Source of the DNA: Pseudomonadota bacterium | Lineage (GTDB): Bacteria; Pseudomonadota; Gammaproteobacteria; Steroidobacterales; Steroidobacteraceae | NCBI GenBank assembly: GCA_023391335.1 | Contig: JAEWBG010000040.1 | Location: forward strand, 1 to 12,176 | Direction of reading: 5' to 3' | Length of the DNA stretch: 12,176 nt | Shown here: positions 5,394 to 12,141 of the stretch, piece by piece | Position numbering within the stretch: position 1 is the stretch's first letter | How the letters are laid out: the number at the start of each line of letters is the position of its first letter | The notes under the pieces: generated by a model | Told to the model about the DNA's origin: nothing | Database searches by the model: none | What the model saw: only the letters and a program-made list of their open reading frames with translations | Position numbers and translations under genes: made by a program

Positions 5394-5410
5394 GCAACCA
5401 CTGTGGTTGC
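5394..5410. promoter_or_regulatory. Candidate operator of the toxin-antitoxin operon
   Basis: GCAACCAC and GTGGTTGC form a perfect 8-bp inverted repeat around one central base. The palindrome ends 12 bases before the antitoxin start codon, right beside its ribosome binding site. Toxin-antitoxin operons are usually repressed by the antitoxin or the complex at palindromes in this position; the assignment here is by position and symmetry only. Confidence 0.55.
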
Positions 5411-5654
5411 AATGCAGTTGGGCCTCTCACGCGACATACGGATCCTCCACTTGGGAAGAACAATTTGCGACCCGATGTCCGTAATTCAGCCGCTATATTA
5501 CTCGTCGGAATGGGAAGCGCCCATCAGAAAACCGGTGTAATAAAGCTCGTCGAAACGCTCGGCTATTGCACGGGAAATTGGGGTGAGATCTAGCGGTTGA
5601 ACATCGCTTGGCAGTCCATTGCCGGTACCTGAACGGTTGTCTCGCCGTCTTGAA

Positions 5655-5736
5655 CCGGAAGGGTAGACACGGTGGTCTGCAGGTCGCGGCCGAAGGCGTG
5701 CGCGTCCTCTCCCGACTTCGTCGACCTCCCGTGAAG
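5655..5736 (+). repeat. Composite repeat copy A, left part
   Basis: The head (5655-5690, starting CCGGAAGGGTAGACA) matches 6391-6426, with 29 of the first 35 bases identical and no gaps. The tail (5682-5736, GGTCGCGGCC... to CCCGTGAAG) matches 6599-6653 with very few differences. In this copy head and tail are continuous, whereas in copy B they are separated by about 174 bp. Confidence 0.8.
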
Positions 5737-5994
5737 CTGAAGTTTCCTCGCTGAAGCCGAAGCTAAGAGATTGGACAGGATGAACAGGATTGACAGGATG
5801 GTCGGAGCTAAGAGATCTGTTCTGACCTCCATACATCCTGTTCATCCTGTTAATCCTGTCTAAATTTCTTCGCTTTGATCTGGCTTTCGTGCGGATTTCG
5901 TCGAAGCACTCCTGATCTGAAGAGGTCCTTCGGCGCGGCTCGGGACGAACGGAAAAGAGGAGGTCGCCCTTAGAATTCTGAGGGGATACTTCAG
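5737..5994. mobile_element. 258-bp insertion-like segment in repeat copy A
   Basis: The segment starts CTGAAGTTTCC (5737-5747) and ends GGATACTTCAG (5984-5994), inverted repeats matching at 10 of 11 positions. It is flanked by CCCGTGAA on both sides (5728-5735 and 5995-6002), an apparent 8-9 bp target duplication. Copy B of the surrounding repeat (6646-6680) is uninterrupted at this point, giving an empty-site reference. There is no transposase frame inside. The core holds the ACAGGAT inverted arrays. Confidence 0.55.
5774..5860. repeat. Inverted pair of ACAGGAT 9-bp micro-repeats
   Basis: The left arm (5774-5800) has three 9-bp units of the form (G/A)ACAGGAT(G/T). The right arm (5834-5860) has three units of the complement. 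The arms pair at 24 of 27 positions around a 33-base loop, so a long imperfect hairpin is possible. AGCTAAGAGAT is repeated directly at 5761-5771 and 5806-5816. I recall this ACAGGAT wording as a recurrent intergenic motif in several phyla. Confidence 0.85.
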
Positions 5995-6030
5995 CCCGTG
6001 AAAGGGAGAGGTCCTTGGCCCTACCTCCTG
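5995..6030 (+). repeat. Composite repeat copy A, right part
   Basis: CCCGTGAAAGGGAGAGGT, then CTTGGCCCTACCTCCTG, matches 6646-6680 of copy B with few differences. In copy B this stretch directly follows the counterpart of 5682-5736, showing that the DNA between is extra in copy A. Confidence 0.75.
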
Positions 6031-6141
6031 AACTCGTGCGGCGGGAATCCATAGGTGTCCGTCGCGCTCCAGATACGCACTGTTGCGCCCCTCACCACCG
6101 ATTCGGGACACTACAAGCAAGTTGGCTACCACTGAACAAGA

Positions 6142-6345
6142 TTGAGCACTTCGCTTTTACTCTGGGGATTGTTATTTAGTTCGATCGGTCTCGGGTACTT
6201 CCTCTATGGAAAGAAGCAGAAGACGGTTGTTCCGCTCGTTTGTGGGATCGCGCTCATGATCTTTCCCTACTTTATTTCCAGCGTAGGTCTTGTCATAGCC
6301 ATCGGCATCGTGCTCGCTGCGATTCCGTATTTCATCAGCGTCTGA
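6142..6345 (+). CDS. Small three-helix inner-membrane protein
   Basis: A 67-residue, strongly hydrophobic protein with three membrane segments: about residues 5-22 (LLLWGLLFSSIGLGYFLYG), 29-45 (VPLVCGIALMIFPYFI) and 48-66 (VGLVIAIGIVLAAIPYFI). A short basic loop GKKQKT separates helices one and two. I recall similar short proteins as conserved and widespread in proteobacteria, sometimes labelled amino-acid transport protein without experimental basis. The only possible start is TTG 6142, since an in-frame TGA lies at 6133-6135. The conserved-looking beginning MSTSLLLWG starts exactly there, so TTG is probably genuine. The ribosome site is weak. The gene lies between repeat copies A and B. Confidence 0.75.
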   Translation: MSTSLLLWGLLFSSIGLGYFLYGKKQKTVVPLVCGIALMIFPYFISSVGLVIAIGIVLAAIPYFISV

Positions 6346-6390
6346 GCAAGGCGCCAGAAAGCGGCGGGCCATTAGTCGCGCACTCTTCGA

Positions 6391-6680
6391 CCGGAAGGAT
6401 AGGCAGGGTGGTCTGGCGATCGCGGTATCAAATCGCGATGACACCATTCGAGTTCCACCATCTGCTTTCAACTTGGCACTTGGTTGCGCGGTGGTTCTTG
6501 CGTTGCTTCGTGATGCGCAAATCATGCGGGTGCATGCGGCGTCTGATGCGGTGACACATCCGAAGCGATCCGCCATGGCCATCCTGGCTAGCCTCGCCGG
6601 TCGCGGCCAAGGCGTGCGCGGACCCTCTCCCGACTTCGTCGACCTTCCGTGAAGGGAGAGGTGCTTGGCCCTGCCTCCTG
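6391..6680 (+). repeat. Composite repeat copy B with internal extra segment
   Basis: The head at 6391-6425 and the tail at 6599-6680 correspond to 5655-5689 and to 5682-5736 plus 5995-6030 in copy A. The tail is continuous here and can form CCTCTCCC (6624-6631) with GGGAGAGG (6654-6661). Copy B is a direct repeat of copy A about 735 bp away, with the small membrane-protein gene between. Confidence 0.75.
6426..6599. mobile_element. 174-bp insertion-like segment in repeat copy B
   Basis: This stretch is absent from copy A, where the flanking sequences join directly. A 7-bp near-repeat, (A/G)TCGCGG, lies at both edges (6419-6425 and 6600-6606). No terminal inverted repeat or gene is visible inside. 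The extra DNA may be an insertion in B or a deletion in A. Confidence 0.4.
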
Positions 6681-6720
6681 CGTCCATGCAGTCGTCTCCG
6701 TGAGGGGTGCTCCTTCTTCT

Positions 6721-6747
6721 CTCCGTGTTCTCCGTGCCCTCCGTGTG
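6721..6747 (-). repeat. CACGGAG 9-bp micro-repeat, copy 6 (3 units)
   Basis: Three perfect-core CTCCGTG units with 9-bp spacing, spacers TT, CC, TG. It is followed by GAGATCTTG, similar to the flank of copy 1. Confidence 0.9.
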
Positions 6748-6847
6748 AGATCTTGCTGTCTTCTCTTGCTCCCGTGTCCCTTTGGAGTTTCTTGCCTGAG
6801 CGCGAAGTCGTATCGCGAGACGCTTGCTCTCGCTTATTCGCACCTTT

Positions 6848-6873
6848 TCTGTGCGCGCTTTGTGTTGCGTCCG
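6848..6873 (+). repeat. GCGCGCTTTGTGTTGCGT dispersed repeat, copy 2
   Basis: Partner of 508-533 (24 of 26 identical). Here it runs directly into CACGGAG copy 7, so the two families appear joined as one larger unit. Confidence 0.8.
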
Positions 6874-6879
6874 GTCCTC

Positions 6880-6906
6880 CTCCGTGTTCTCCGCGTCCTC
6901 CGTGTG
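6880..6906 (-). repeat. CACGGAG 9-bp micro-repeat, copy 7 (3 units)
   Basis: Three 9-bp units on the minus strand (the middle core is CTCCGCG). It ends 49 bases beyond the transporter stop codon, thus in the probable 3' untranslated region of that gene. Confidence 0.85.
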
Positions 6907-6955
6907 AAATCCGGTCCTTCTCTTATCTTCAAGTTCCGCGTGGAGATCTTCAGGC

Positions 6956-8275
6956 CTACCTCATCTTCTCCGCCATCTTCTCCAACGTAACGCCCTTCGT
7001 CTCAGGGAAGAAGAACAGCACGACAACGAACTGCAGCGCCATCATCGCAGCGAAGAACCAAAACGGTGCCGCATGTGATTGAGCCGCGATCGCGGGAAAG
7101 GTAAGCGAGATCACCGCGCACATAAACCAATGCGTGCCGCTGCCAATCGACTGGCCGCGTGAACGGAACGCGGTTGGGAAGATCTCGCTGATATAGACCC
7201 AGATCACCGCGCCTTGCGAGAACGCGAAGAACGCAATGAAGCCGATGAGTGTCCAAATCAGGAATTGCTGTCCGACGCCATTCGCGAAGATGTACGCGAC
7301 ACATGCCAAGCACGCAGCCGTGCCGACCGCGCCGATTAGCAGCAAGCGCTTGCGTCCGACGCGATCAATGAACGCCATCGCGATGATCGTGAACAACAGG
7401 TTGGTGCCGCCGATCGCGATCGCTTGCAGATCACTCGAGACCTTGCCGAATCCTGCGCTCGCGAAGATGTCATTCAAGTAGTACAGGATCGCGTTGATGC
7501 CGGAGAGCTGGTTGAACATCGCGACTGCGACAGCCAGAAAGATCGGCTTGCGAAGATGAGCCCACGACAGATGCGCGCGCGCGTCGGTTTCGTACTGAGA
7601 AGTGGACGCGCTGATCTCGGCGAGTTCGTTTTCGATTTGTTGCGAACCGATCCGCGCCAGTGCATTCCGCGCTTCGTCGATGCGACCGCGGAGCACCAAC
7701 CAACGCGGACTGCGAGGAATGCCGATGAGCATGAAGAACAGCAATGCAGCCGGCGCGGCGGTCACGGCCAACTTCCACCGCCACTCATGCGCGCCAAGGT
7801 CCAATTGGCCGACAAGATAATTACTGAGATAAGCGACCAAGATGCCGACCACGATGTTGATCTGAAACAACCCAACGAGTGCGCCACGCCGGCGCGCCGG
7901 TGCGATTTCAGAAATGTAGACGGGTGCCAGAACCGACGAACCGCCAATGGCGAGACCGCCGATGAAGCGGAAGATCACGAGCGATGACCAGCTCCATGCG
8001 AGCGCGCATCCAACGCCTGAGATGAAATACAACACCGCCATGAGCTGCAGCGCATCGCGACTGCCATAGCGATCGCCGAGCCAGCCGGCGCAGAGTGCGC
8101 CGATCAATGTTCCCCACAAGGCGATCGAAACGGTGACGCCCATCGCCGAAGGCGACAACGCGAACAGATCGCGAAGGTCGGATGTGACGCCGGAGATCAC
8201 TGCGGTATCGAAGCCGAAGAGCAAGCCTGCGAGTGCGGCTGCGGCAATGCTGCTGATGAAAACTTTGTTGTTCAT
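6956..8275 (-). CDS. Sugar-porter MFS transporter (XylE/GalP/GLUT family)
   Basis: A 439-residue inner-membrane protein with twelve predicted helices and the full set of sugar-porter signatures: GFDTAVISG in helix 1, GWLGDRYGSRD (65-74), PVYISEIAPARRRG (118-131), PRSPRWL (187-193), NQLSGIN (255-261), DRVGRKR (304-310), YISEIFPTAFRSRG (361-374) and PETKG (424-428). Members import a monosaccharide with protons. In the usual QQLSGIN sugar-binding motif the first Gln is Asn here, so specificity cannot be read off. It is divergent from the GH2 gene, suggesting uptake of the sugar that enzyme releases. The start is ATG 8275, as the conserved helix begins just after it. There is no Shine-Dalgarno: the five-unit CATCAC-type array ends two bases before the ATG. 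Confidence 0.92.
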   Translation of the reverse strand: MNNKVFISSIAAAALAGLLFGFDTAVISGVTSDLRDLFALSPSAMGVTVSIALWGTLIGALCAGWLGDRYGSRDALQLMAVLYFISGVGCALAWSWSSLVIFRFIGGLAIGGSSVLAPVYISEIAPARRRGALVGLFQINIVVGILVAYLSNYLVGQLDLGAHEWRWKLAVTAAPAALLFFMLIGIPRSPRWLVLRGRIDEARNALARIGSQQIENELAEISASTSQYETDARAHLSWAHLRKPIFLAVAVAMFNQLSGINAILYYLNDIFASAGFGKVSSDLQAIAIGGTNLLFTIIAMAFIDRVGRKRLLLIGAVGTAACLACVAYIFANGVGQQFLIWTLIGFIAFFAFSQGAVIWVYISEIFPTAFRSRGQSIGSGTHWFMCAVISLTFPAIAAQSHAAPFWFFAAMMALQFVVVLFFFPETKGVTLEKMAEKMR

Positions 8276-8277
8276 AA

Positions 8278-8317
8278 GTGATGGGGTGATGAGGTGATGA
8301 GGTGATGGAGTGAACGG
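8278..8317 (-). repeat. CATCAC 8-bp tandem array upstream of the transporter (5 units)
   Basis: Exactly five 8-bp units. In the transporter's sense they begin CCGTTCAC and continue with four (Y)CATCAC-type units, ending two bases before the start codon. The array occupies the place of the ribosome binding site. Confidence 0.9.
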
Positions 8318-8484
8318 TGAGGCTCAAATTTGTTTGTGTACTTGCAGTTCTCTCCGCGCCTCTGCGGGCTCGGTGACACAGGCGACCGGATTGATTGGCT
8401 CTTCTTAGATTCGGGGCAACGCCTGTGACTTCTCACAATGCGGGCGGCTCGATGTCCTAACGCTTGTTATGCCATTGCCCTACG

Positions 8485-8516
8485 CCGTTCACCCCATCAC
8501 TCCATCACCTCACCAC
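8485..8516 (+). repeat. CATCAC 8-bp tandem array upstream of the GH2 gene (4 units)
   Basis: Four 8-bp units starting with the same CCGTTCAC unit as the other array and in inverted orientation to it, so that both arrays read in the sense of their nearer gene. The 32 bp match the first 32 bp of the other array at about 28 positions. It lies just upstream of the proposed promoter at 8534-8562. Confidence 0.85.
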
Positions 8517-8533
8517 CAGTTCTTGCCGCTTCC

Positions 8534-8562
8534 TTGCATAAAAAACAAAATCATTTTATTAA
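8534..8562 (+). promoter_or_regulatory. Candidate promoter of the GH2 gene
   Basis: TTGCAT (8534-8539) and TATTAA (8557-8562) are separated by 17 bases in the only AT-rich stretch of the region. This matches a sigma-70-type -35/-10 pair moderately well and would start the transcript about 65 bases before ATG 8634. Confidence 0.4.
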
Positions 8563-8633
8563 TGCGGCCGCGATTGTTGACCTCGCCACAAACGAAAGCA
8601 AGCGGTTCGCGCCGCGCTCCATTGGGGGATTCG

Positions 8634-11600
8634 ATGTTCAAGCGTCTCGGCCGATTGGCACAGTCGGCATTCATCCTGTTGGGTTGCTTGGCCGCGCAGT
8701 GGGCCGGAGCCCAAAATTCTTCGCAGGACTTGCCGCGCAATGGCGATGAGTTTGGGCCATTCAATGCGCGTTTTCTCGCGGGAGGCGAGGGCATCGGCGG
8801 CGCGATCGATGCGAATGAAGCGCTTCTCAAAGGCCAAGCCTCTTGGACGATCCTCGGCTGGGTCCGTGTTCAGGAAAGCGCCGCGAATACCGTTTTAATC
8901 GGGGGCTTCGGCGAGCCAGGACAAGCGGGCGGTCGTTATCTCGGATTACGCGCGGGCACGCCAGTGTTGGTCACGAAGGCAGGCGAGGCGCTGCTTACCG
9001 GCAAGACTGCGATCACACCGAACGCATGGCACCTACTCGCAGCCACCTTCGATGCCGGCGTCGCAAAGCTCTATGTGGATGGAGCGCAGGTTGCGACAGT
9101 CAAAGCACAGTTGCCGGACGCGCAGCCTCAAGTGCAAATCGCGCCCACGGTATTGCCCTGGGCACCGAACAATCATTTCGGCGGCGAATTGGCCAACTTC
9201 GTTGTCAGCTCGCGTGCCTATTCAGCGGACGAGATTCGCAAGACGCAACACGCGAAGCCGGATTTTTCTCTGATTCATTTCGCGGATATTTCCGTTGGCT
9301 GGCCGTGGCAAGTGCGTCAGTGGACCGGGATGCCATTGCCGCAAGCGCCCTGGACATTGCCGCGCAGTAACGCGCCATTCTCAAAGCCGATTGCCAAGCC
9401 CGAGCCGAAGAGTGAGGCACTGCAAGCATCGCGACCGAACGAGTGGATTCTCGGGCGGTGGCGATTGGCGGAAGCACCGAAGGTCACGGCAGATGCTGCA
9501 ACGATTTCGCAGCCTGGGTTCAATGCAACTTCTTGGTATGCCGCGACCGTGCCCGGCACCGTGCTCACGACCTTGATCGATCGCGGCGTCTATCCCGATC
9601 CGGATTACGGTCTCAACAACATGGCGATTCCCGAATCGCTCGCGCGGCAGAGCTACTGGTATCGCACCGAGTTCACTGCACCGTCGAACCTGCAAGGTCA
9701 GCGCCTAACGCTCACGTTCAAAGGAATCAACTATGCCGCCGAAGTTTGGCTGAATGCCAAGCGTATCGGCGACGTGAAAGGCGCATTCATTCGCGGCATC
9801 TACGACGTTACCAACGCCATCAAGGTCGGCCAGAAGAACGCACTCGCAGTACACATCCTGCCGCCACCGCATCCGGGTATTCCGCACGAAGAATCGATCA
9901 AGGCCGGACCGGGGGAGAATGGCGGCAATCTCGCGCTCGACGGTCCGACGTTCGTGGCGACCGAAGGGTGGGACTGGATCCCGGGCATTCGCGATCGGAA
10001 CGTCGGTTTGTGGCAGGACGTTGTGCTGTCCGCGAGCGGAGCGGTGCGCATCGAAGATCCGCACGTGATCACACAACTACCGTTGCCTGCGACGGACCAC
10101 GCGAACATCTATATCGATGTGCCGCTGCAGAACGCGTCGAACGCTGAAGTTCGAGGCACGTTGACGGCCTCGTTCGATGACGTAACCGTTCGCAAGGACG
10201 TCGCGCTTTCGCCAGGCGAGTCGACCGTCAAACTCACGCCCCAGGAATTCAAACAACTAAAAGTCGCTCATCCGCGTTTATGGTGGCCGAACGGCTACGG
10301 TAAGCAGGAGCTCTACAACTTGCACTTGAGCTTCACGGCCAACAACGCCGCGTCTGATGCGAAGGATGTGCGCTTCGGTATTCGCCACATCACGTATGAA
10401 CTTTCGTTGTTCGATGACGCGGGCAAGCTGCAGCGCGTGGATGTCGATACCACGCTCGGTACTTTGCGCGGCGAACGCTTGATCGATGTACGGCATGAGG
10501 CGATCAAGAAGAGCCCGAAAGGTTGGGCCGCTTCGTTGATGCCCGGCGCATTGAAATCGCCCGCAGTGCATGTGGTCGATGATGCATCGCTCACCCCGTA
10601 TCTCGCGATCCGCGTGAACGGCGTGCGCATTGCAGCGCGCGGCGGTAATTGGGGCATGGACGATTCGCGCAAGCGCGTGTCGCGCGAGAAGTTGGAGCCG
10701 TATTTTGAGCTCCACAAGCAAGCGAACCTCAACATCATTCGCAACTGGATGGGGCAGGACACGGAGGATGTCTTCTACGATCTCGCTGACGAGTACGGAT
10801 TGCTGATCTTGAATGACTTCTGGGCATCGACTCAGGACTTCCAAGTCGAACCTGAGGATCCCCAACTGTTCCTCGCCAATGCGCGCGATGTGATTTCGCG
10901 TTATCGCAATCACCCGTCGATCGCATTGTGGTTCGGGCGCAATGAAGGCGTGCCGCAGCCGATCTTGAATGAAGGGCTCGCAAATCTCATCGCCGAACTC
11001 GATGGCACGCGACATTTCAACGGCAGCTCGAATCGCGTGAATCTGCAAGGCAGCGGACCGTACAACTATCGTCCGCCCGTCCAGTACTTCACCCAGAACG
11101 CCGAAGGATTCTCGGTGGAGGTCGGCACGCCATCGCTTGCTACGCTGGAATCGATTCAAGCTTGGATTCCGCCGCAGGACCGCTGGCCCCTTAGCGACAC
11201 GCTCGCTTATCACGACTGGCACTTTGGCGGTAACGGCGACGTGAAAACGTTCATGGAAACGTTGGATCGTCAATTCGGTGCGGCGATGAGTCTCGAGGAC
11301 TTCGAACGCAAGGCGCAGATGATGAACTACGTGACACATCGCGCGATGTTCGAGGGATTCCAGGCATTCCTCTGGACCAAGAACAGCGGGCGCCTATTGT
11401 GGATGACGCACTCGTCCTGGCCGAGCAACCACTGGCAGATCTACAGCTCCGACTACGATACGCAAGCGTCGTACTACGGCGTGAAGAAGGCGTGCGAACC
11501 GATCCATGCGCAGATGAATCTGCCTGATCATCAGCTCGCGGTGATCAACACCACACTCGATGCGAAACCGCGACTAAAGCTTCGCTCGCGTGTGTATTCG

Positions 11601-12110
11601 CTCGACAATCGAGTCCTGCTTGAACGCGAGGACAACGTCGATGCAACGGCCAACGCGGTGACGAACGCCAGCAAGCTGGATCTCGCGGCGCTTGCGGATG
11701 ACGTGGTGCTCGTCAAATTGGAGTTGGTGGACGGCGCCGGAACATTGCTTTCACAGAACTTCTACTGGGAAGGAAAAGACGAGAGTTCGCTGCGCAAGCT
11801 CAACGAGCTCCCGCAGGGAACATTGAATGCCACCGCGACCCAAGCCCAGCAAGGCGATGAGGTGACCGTGAAAGTCGTGCTCGAAAACACCGGCCCGGCT
11901 GCCGTGCTGAATACAAAGCTGACACTCCTCAACGCGAAAGGCGAACGCATTCTGCCGGCGTACTACGCGGACAACTACATCTCGCTAATGCCGGGCGAGC
12001 GTCGGGAGGTGGCGGTTGTGTACCCAGCGAAGAGCGCGACCGGTCAGCCCGCAATAGGGCTGCGCGCCTGGAATTTCCGCTCCCGCACGGTTCAGATCGC
12101 CCGCCAATAA
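8634..12110 (+). CDS. Secreted GH2 glycoside hydrolase with N-terminal LamG-like domain (exo-glucosaminidase/mannosidase type)
   Basis: An 1158-residue exported enzyme. MFKRLGRLAQSAF begins a signal peptide; AGA|Q near residue 26 fits signal peptidase I, but LLGC at 15-18 could be a lipobox. A LamG/concanavalin-like domain spans about 35-205 (SWTILGWVRV at 70, LYVDG at 146-150). The GH2 jelly roll follows at about 280-465 (YWYRTEF, GINYAAEVWLN), then an Ig-like domain, then a TIM barrel from about 660 (GGNWG at 670, RNWMGQ at 703) with acid/base Glu771 in WFGRNEG and probable nucleophile Glu829 in FSVEVG. The final domain (ILPAYYADNYISLMPGE) resembles the Ig fold closing exo-beta-D-glucosaminidases such as CsxA. 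CsxA uses Ser-Asp where this has Asn-Glu, so mannosidase-like specificity is equally possible. GGGGGA four bases before ATG 8634 fixes the start; an earlier ATG at 8469 would bury the signal peptide. Confidence 0.9.
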   Translation: MFKRLGRLAQSAFILLGCLAAQWAGAQNSSQDLPRNGDEFGPFNARFLAGGEGIGGAIDANEALLKGQASWTILGWVRVQESAANTVLIGGFGEPGQAGGRYLGLRAGTPVLVTKAGEALLTGKTAITPNAWHLLAATFDAGVAKLYVDGAQVATVKAQLPDAQPQVQIAPTVLPWAPNNHFGGELANFVVSSRAYSADEIRKTQHAKPDFSLIHFADISVGWPWQVRQWTGMPLPQAPWTLPRSNAPFSKPIAKPEPKSEALQASRPNEWILGRWRLAEAPKVTADAATISQPGFNATSWYAATVPGTVLTTLIDRGVYPDPDYGLNNMAIPESLARQSYWYRTEFTAPSNLQGQRLTLTFKGINYAAEVWLNAKRIGDVKGAFIRGIYDVTNAIKVGQKNALAVHILPPPHPGIPHEESIKAGPGENGGNLALDGPTFVATEGWDWIPGIRDRNVGLWQDVVLSASGAVRIEDPHVITQLPLPATDHANIYIDVPLQNASNAEVRGTLTASFDDVTVRKDVALSPGESTVKLTPQEFKQLKVAHPRLWWPNGYGKQELYNLHLSFTANNAASDAKDVRFGIRHITYELSLFDDAGKLQRVDVDTTLGTLRGERLIDVRHEAIKKSPKGWAASLMPGALKSPAVHVVDDASLTPYLAIRVNGVRIAARGGNWGMDDSRKRVSREKLEPYFELHKQANLNIIRNWMGQDTEDVFYDLADEYGLLILNDFWASTQDFQVEPEDPQLFLANARDVISRYRNHPSIALWFGRNEGVPQPILNEGLANLIAELDGTRHFNGSSNRVNLQGSGPYNYRPPVQYFTQNAEGFSVEVGTPSLATLESIQAWIPPQDRWPLSDTLAYHDWHFGGNGDVKTFMETLDRQFGAAMSLEDFERKAQMMNYVTHRAMFEGFQAFLWTKNSGRLLWMTHSSWPSNHWQIYSSDYDTQASYYGVKKACEPIHAQMNLPDHQLAVINTTLDAKPRLKLRSRVYSLDNRVLLEREDNVDATANAVTNASKLDLAALADDVVLVKLELVDGAGTLLSQNFYWEGKDESSLRKLNELPQGTLNATATQAQQGDEVTVKVVLENTGPAAVLNTKLTLLNAKGERILPAYYADNYISLMPGERREVAVVYPAKSATGQPAIGLRAWNFRSRTVQIARQ

Positions 12111-12141
12111 CTGCCTACAGATTCGGCCAACAGTGGGGCGC

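Larger units (their letters stand above)
5411..6141. other. Gene-poor repeat region left of the small membrane-protein gene
   Basis: No convincing gene is seen. From about 5655 on, the stretch is one copy (A) of a composite repeat interrupted by a 258-bp insertion-like segment. Minus-strand frames crossing it read as translated repeats (for example Arg-Met-Asn-rich text over the ACAGGAT units). A minus-strand tail at about 5498-5600 ending in ELYYTGFLMGASHSDE looks protein-like and might be the end of a decayed gene, but I cannot name it. Confidence 0.6.
6346..6955. other. Gene-poor repeat region right of the small membrane-protein gene
   Basis: It contains repeat copy B (6391-6680) with its own extra segment, then two CACGGAG arrays and the second GCGCGCTTTGTGTTGCGT repeat. 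Frames crossing it are repeat text (for example Thr-Glu-Gly-Thr-Glu over the arrays) and are not called as genes. Confidence 0.65.
8276..8633. other. Divergent promoter region between transporter and GH2 genes
   Basis: 358 bp without a gene. It carries the two 8-bp repeat arrays (8278-8317, 8485-8516), a CTCCGCGCCTCTGCGG stretch near 8353 that resembles another recurrent intergenic motif, and an AT-rich promoter-like segment at 8534-8562 followed by GCGGCCGC. No repressor operator can be named with confidence. Confidence 0.7.

Noticed and set aside
5498..6052. 184-codon minus-strand frame left of the small membrane-protein gene
   Set aside because: Most of it is translated repeat (Asn-Arg-Met units over ACAGGAT, Gly-Arg-Ala-Lys over the GGGAGAGG repeat). 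Only its last part looks protein-like and is listed as a low-interest finding.
6172..6843. 223-codon minus-strand frame
   Set aside because: It crosses the membrane-protein gene in antisense, repeat copy B and a CACGGAG array (Thr-Glu-Gly text). No motif.
7424..7987. 187-codon plus-strand frame within the transporter
   Set aside because: Antisense shadow of a clear sugar-porter gene with all family motifs.
10278..11339. Open frame of 353 codons on the minus strand inside the GH2 gene
   Set aside because: It is antisense to the catalytic barrel, has no ribosome binding site or known motif, and its composition (His, Arg, Ile-rich) is what an antisense reading of this gene gives. The plus-strand gene explains the region fully.
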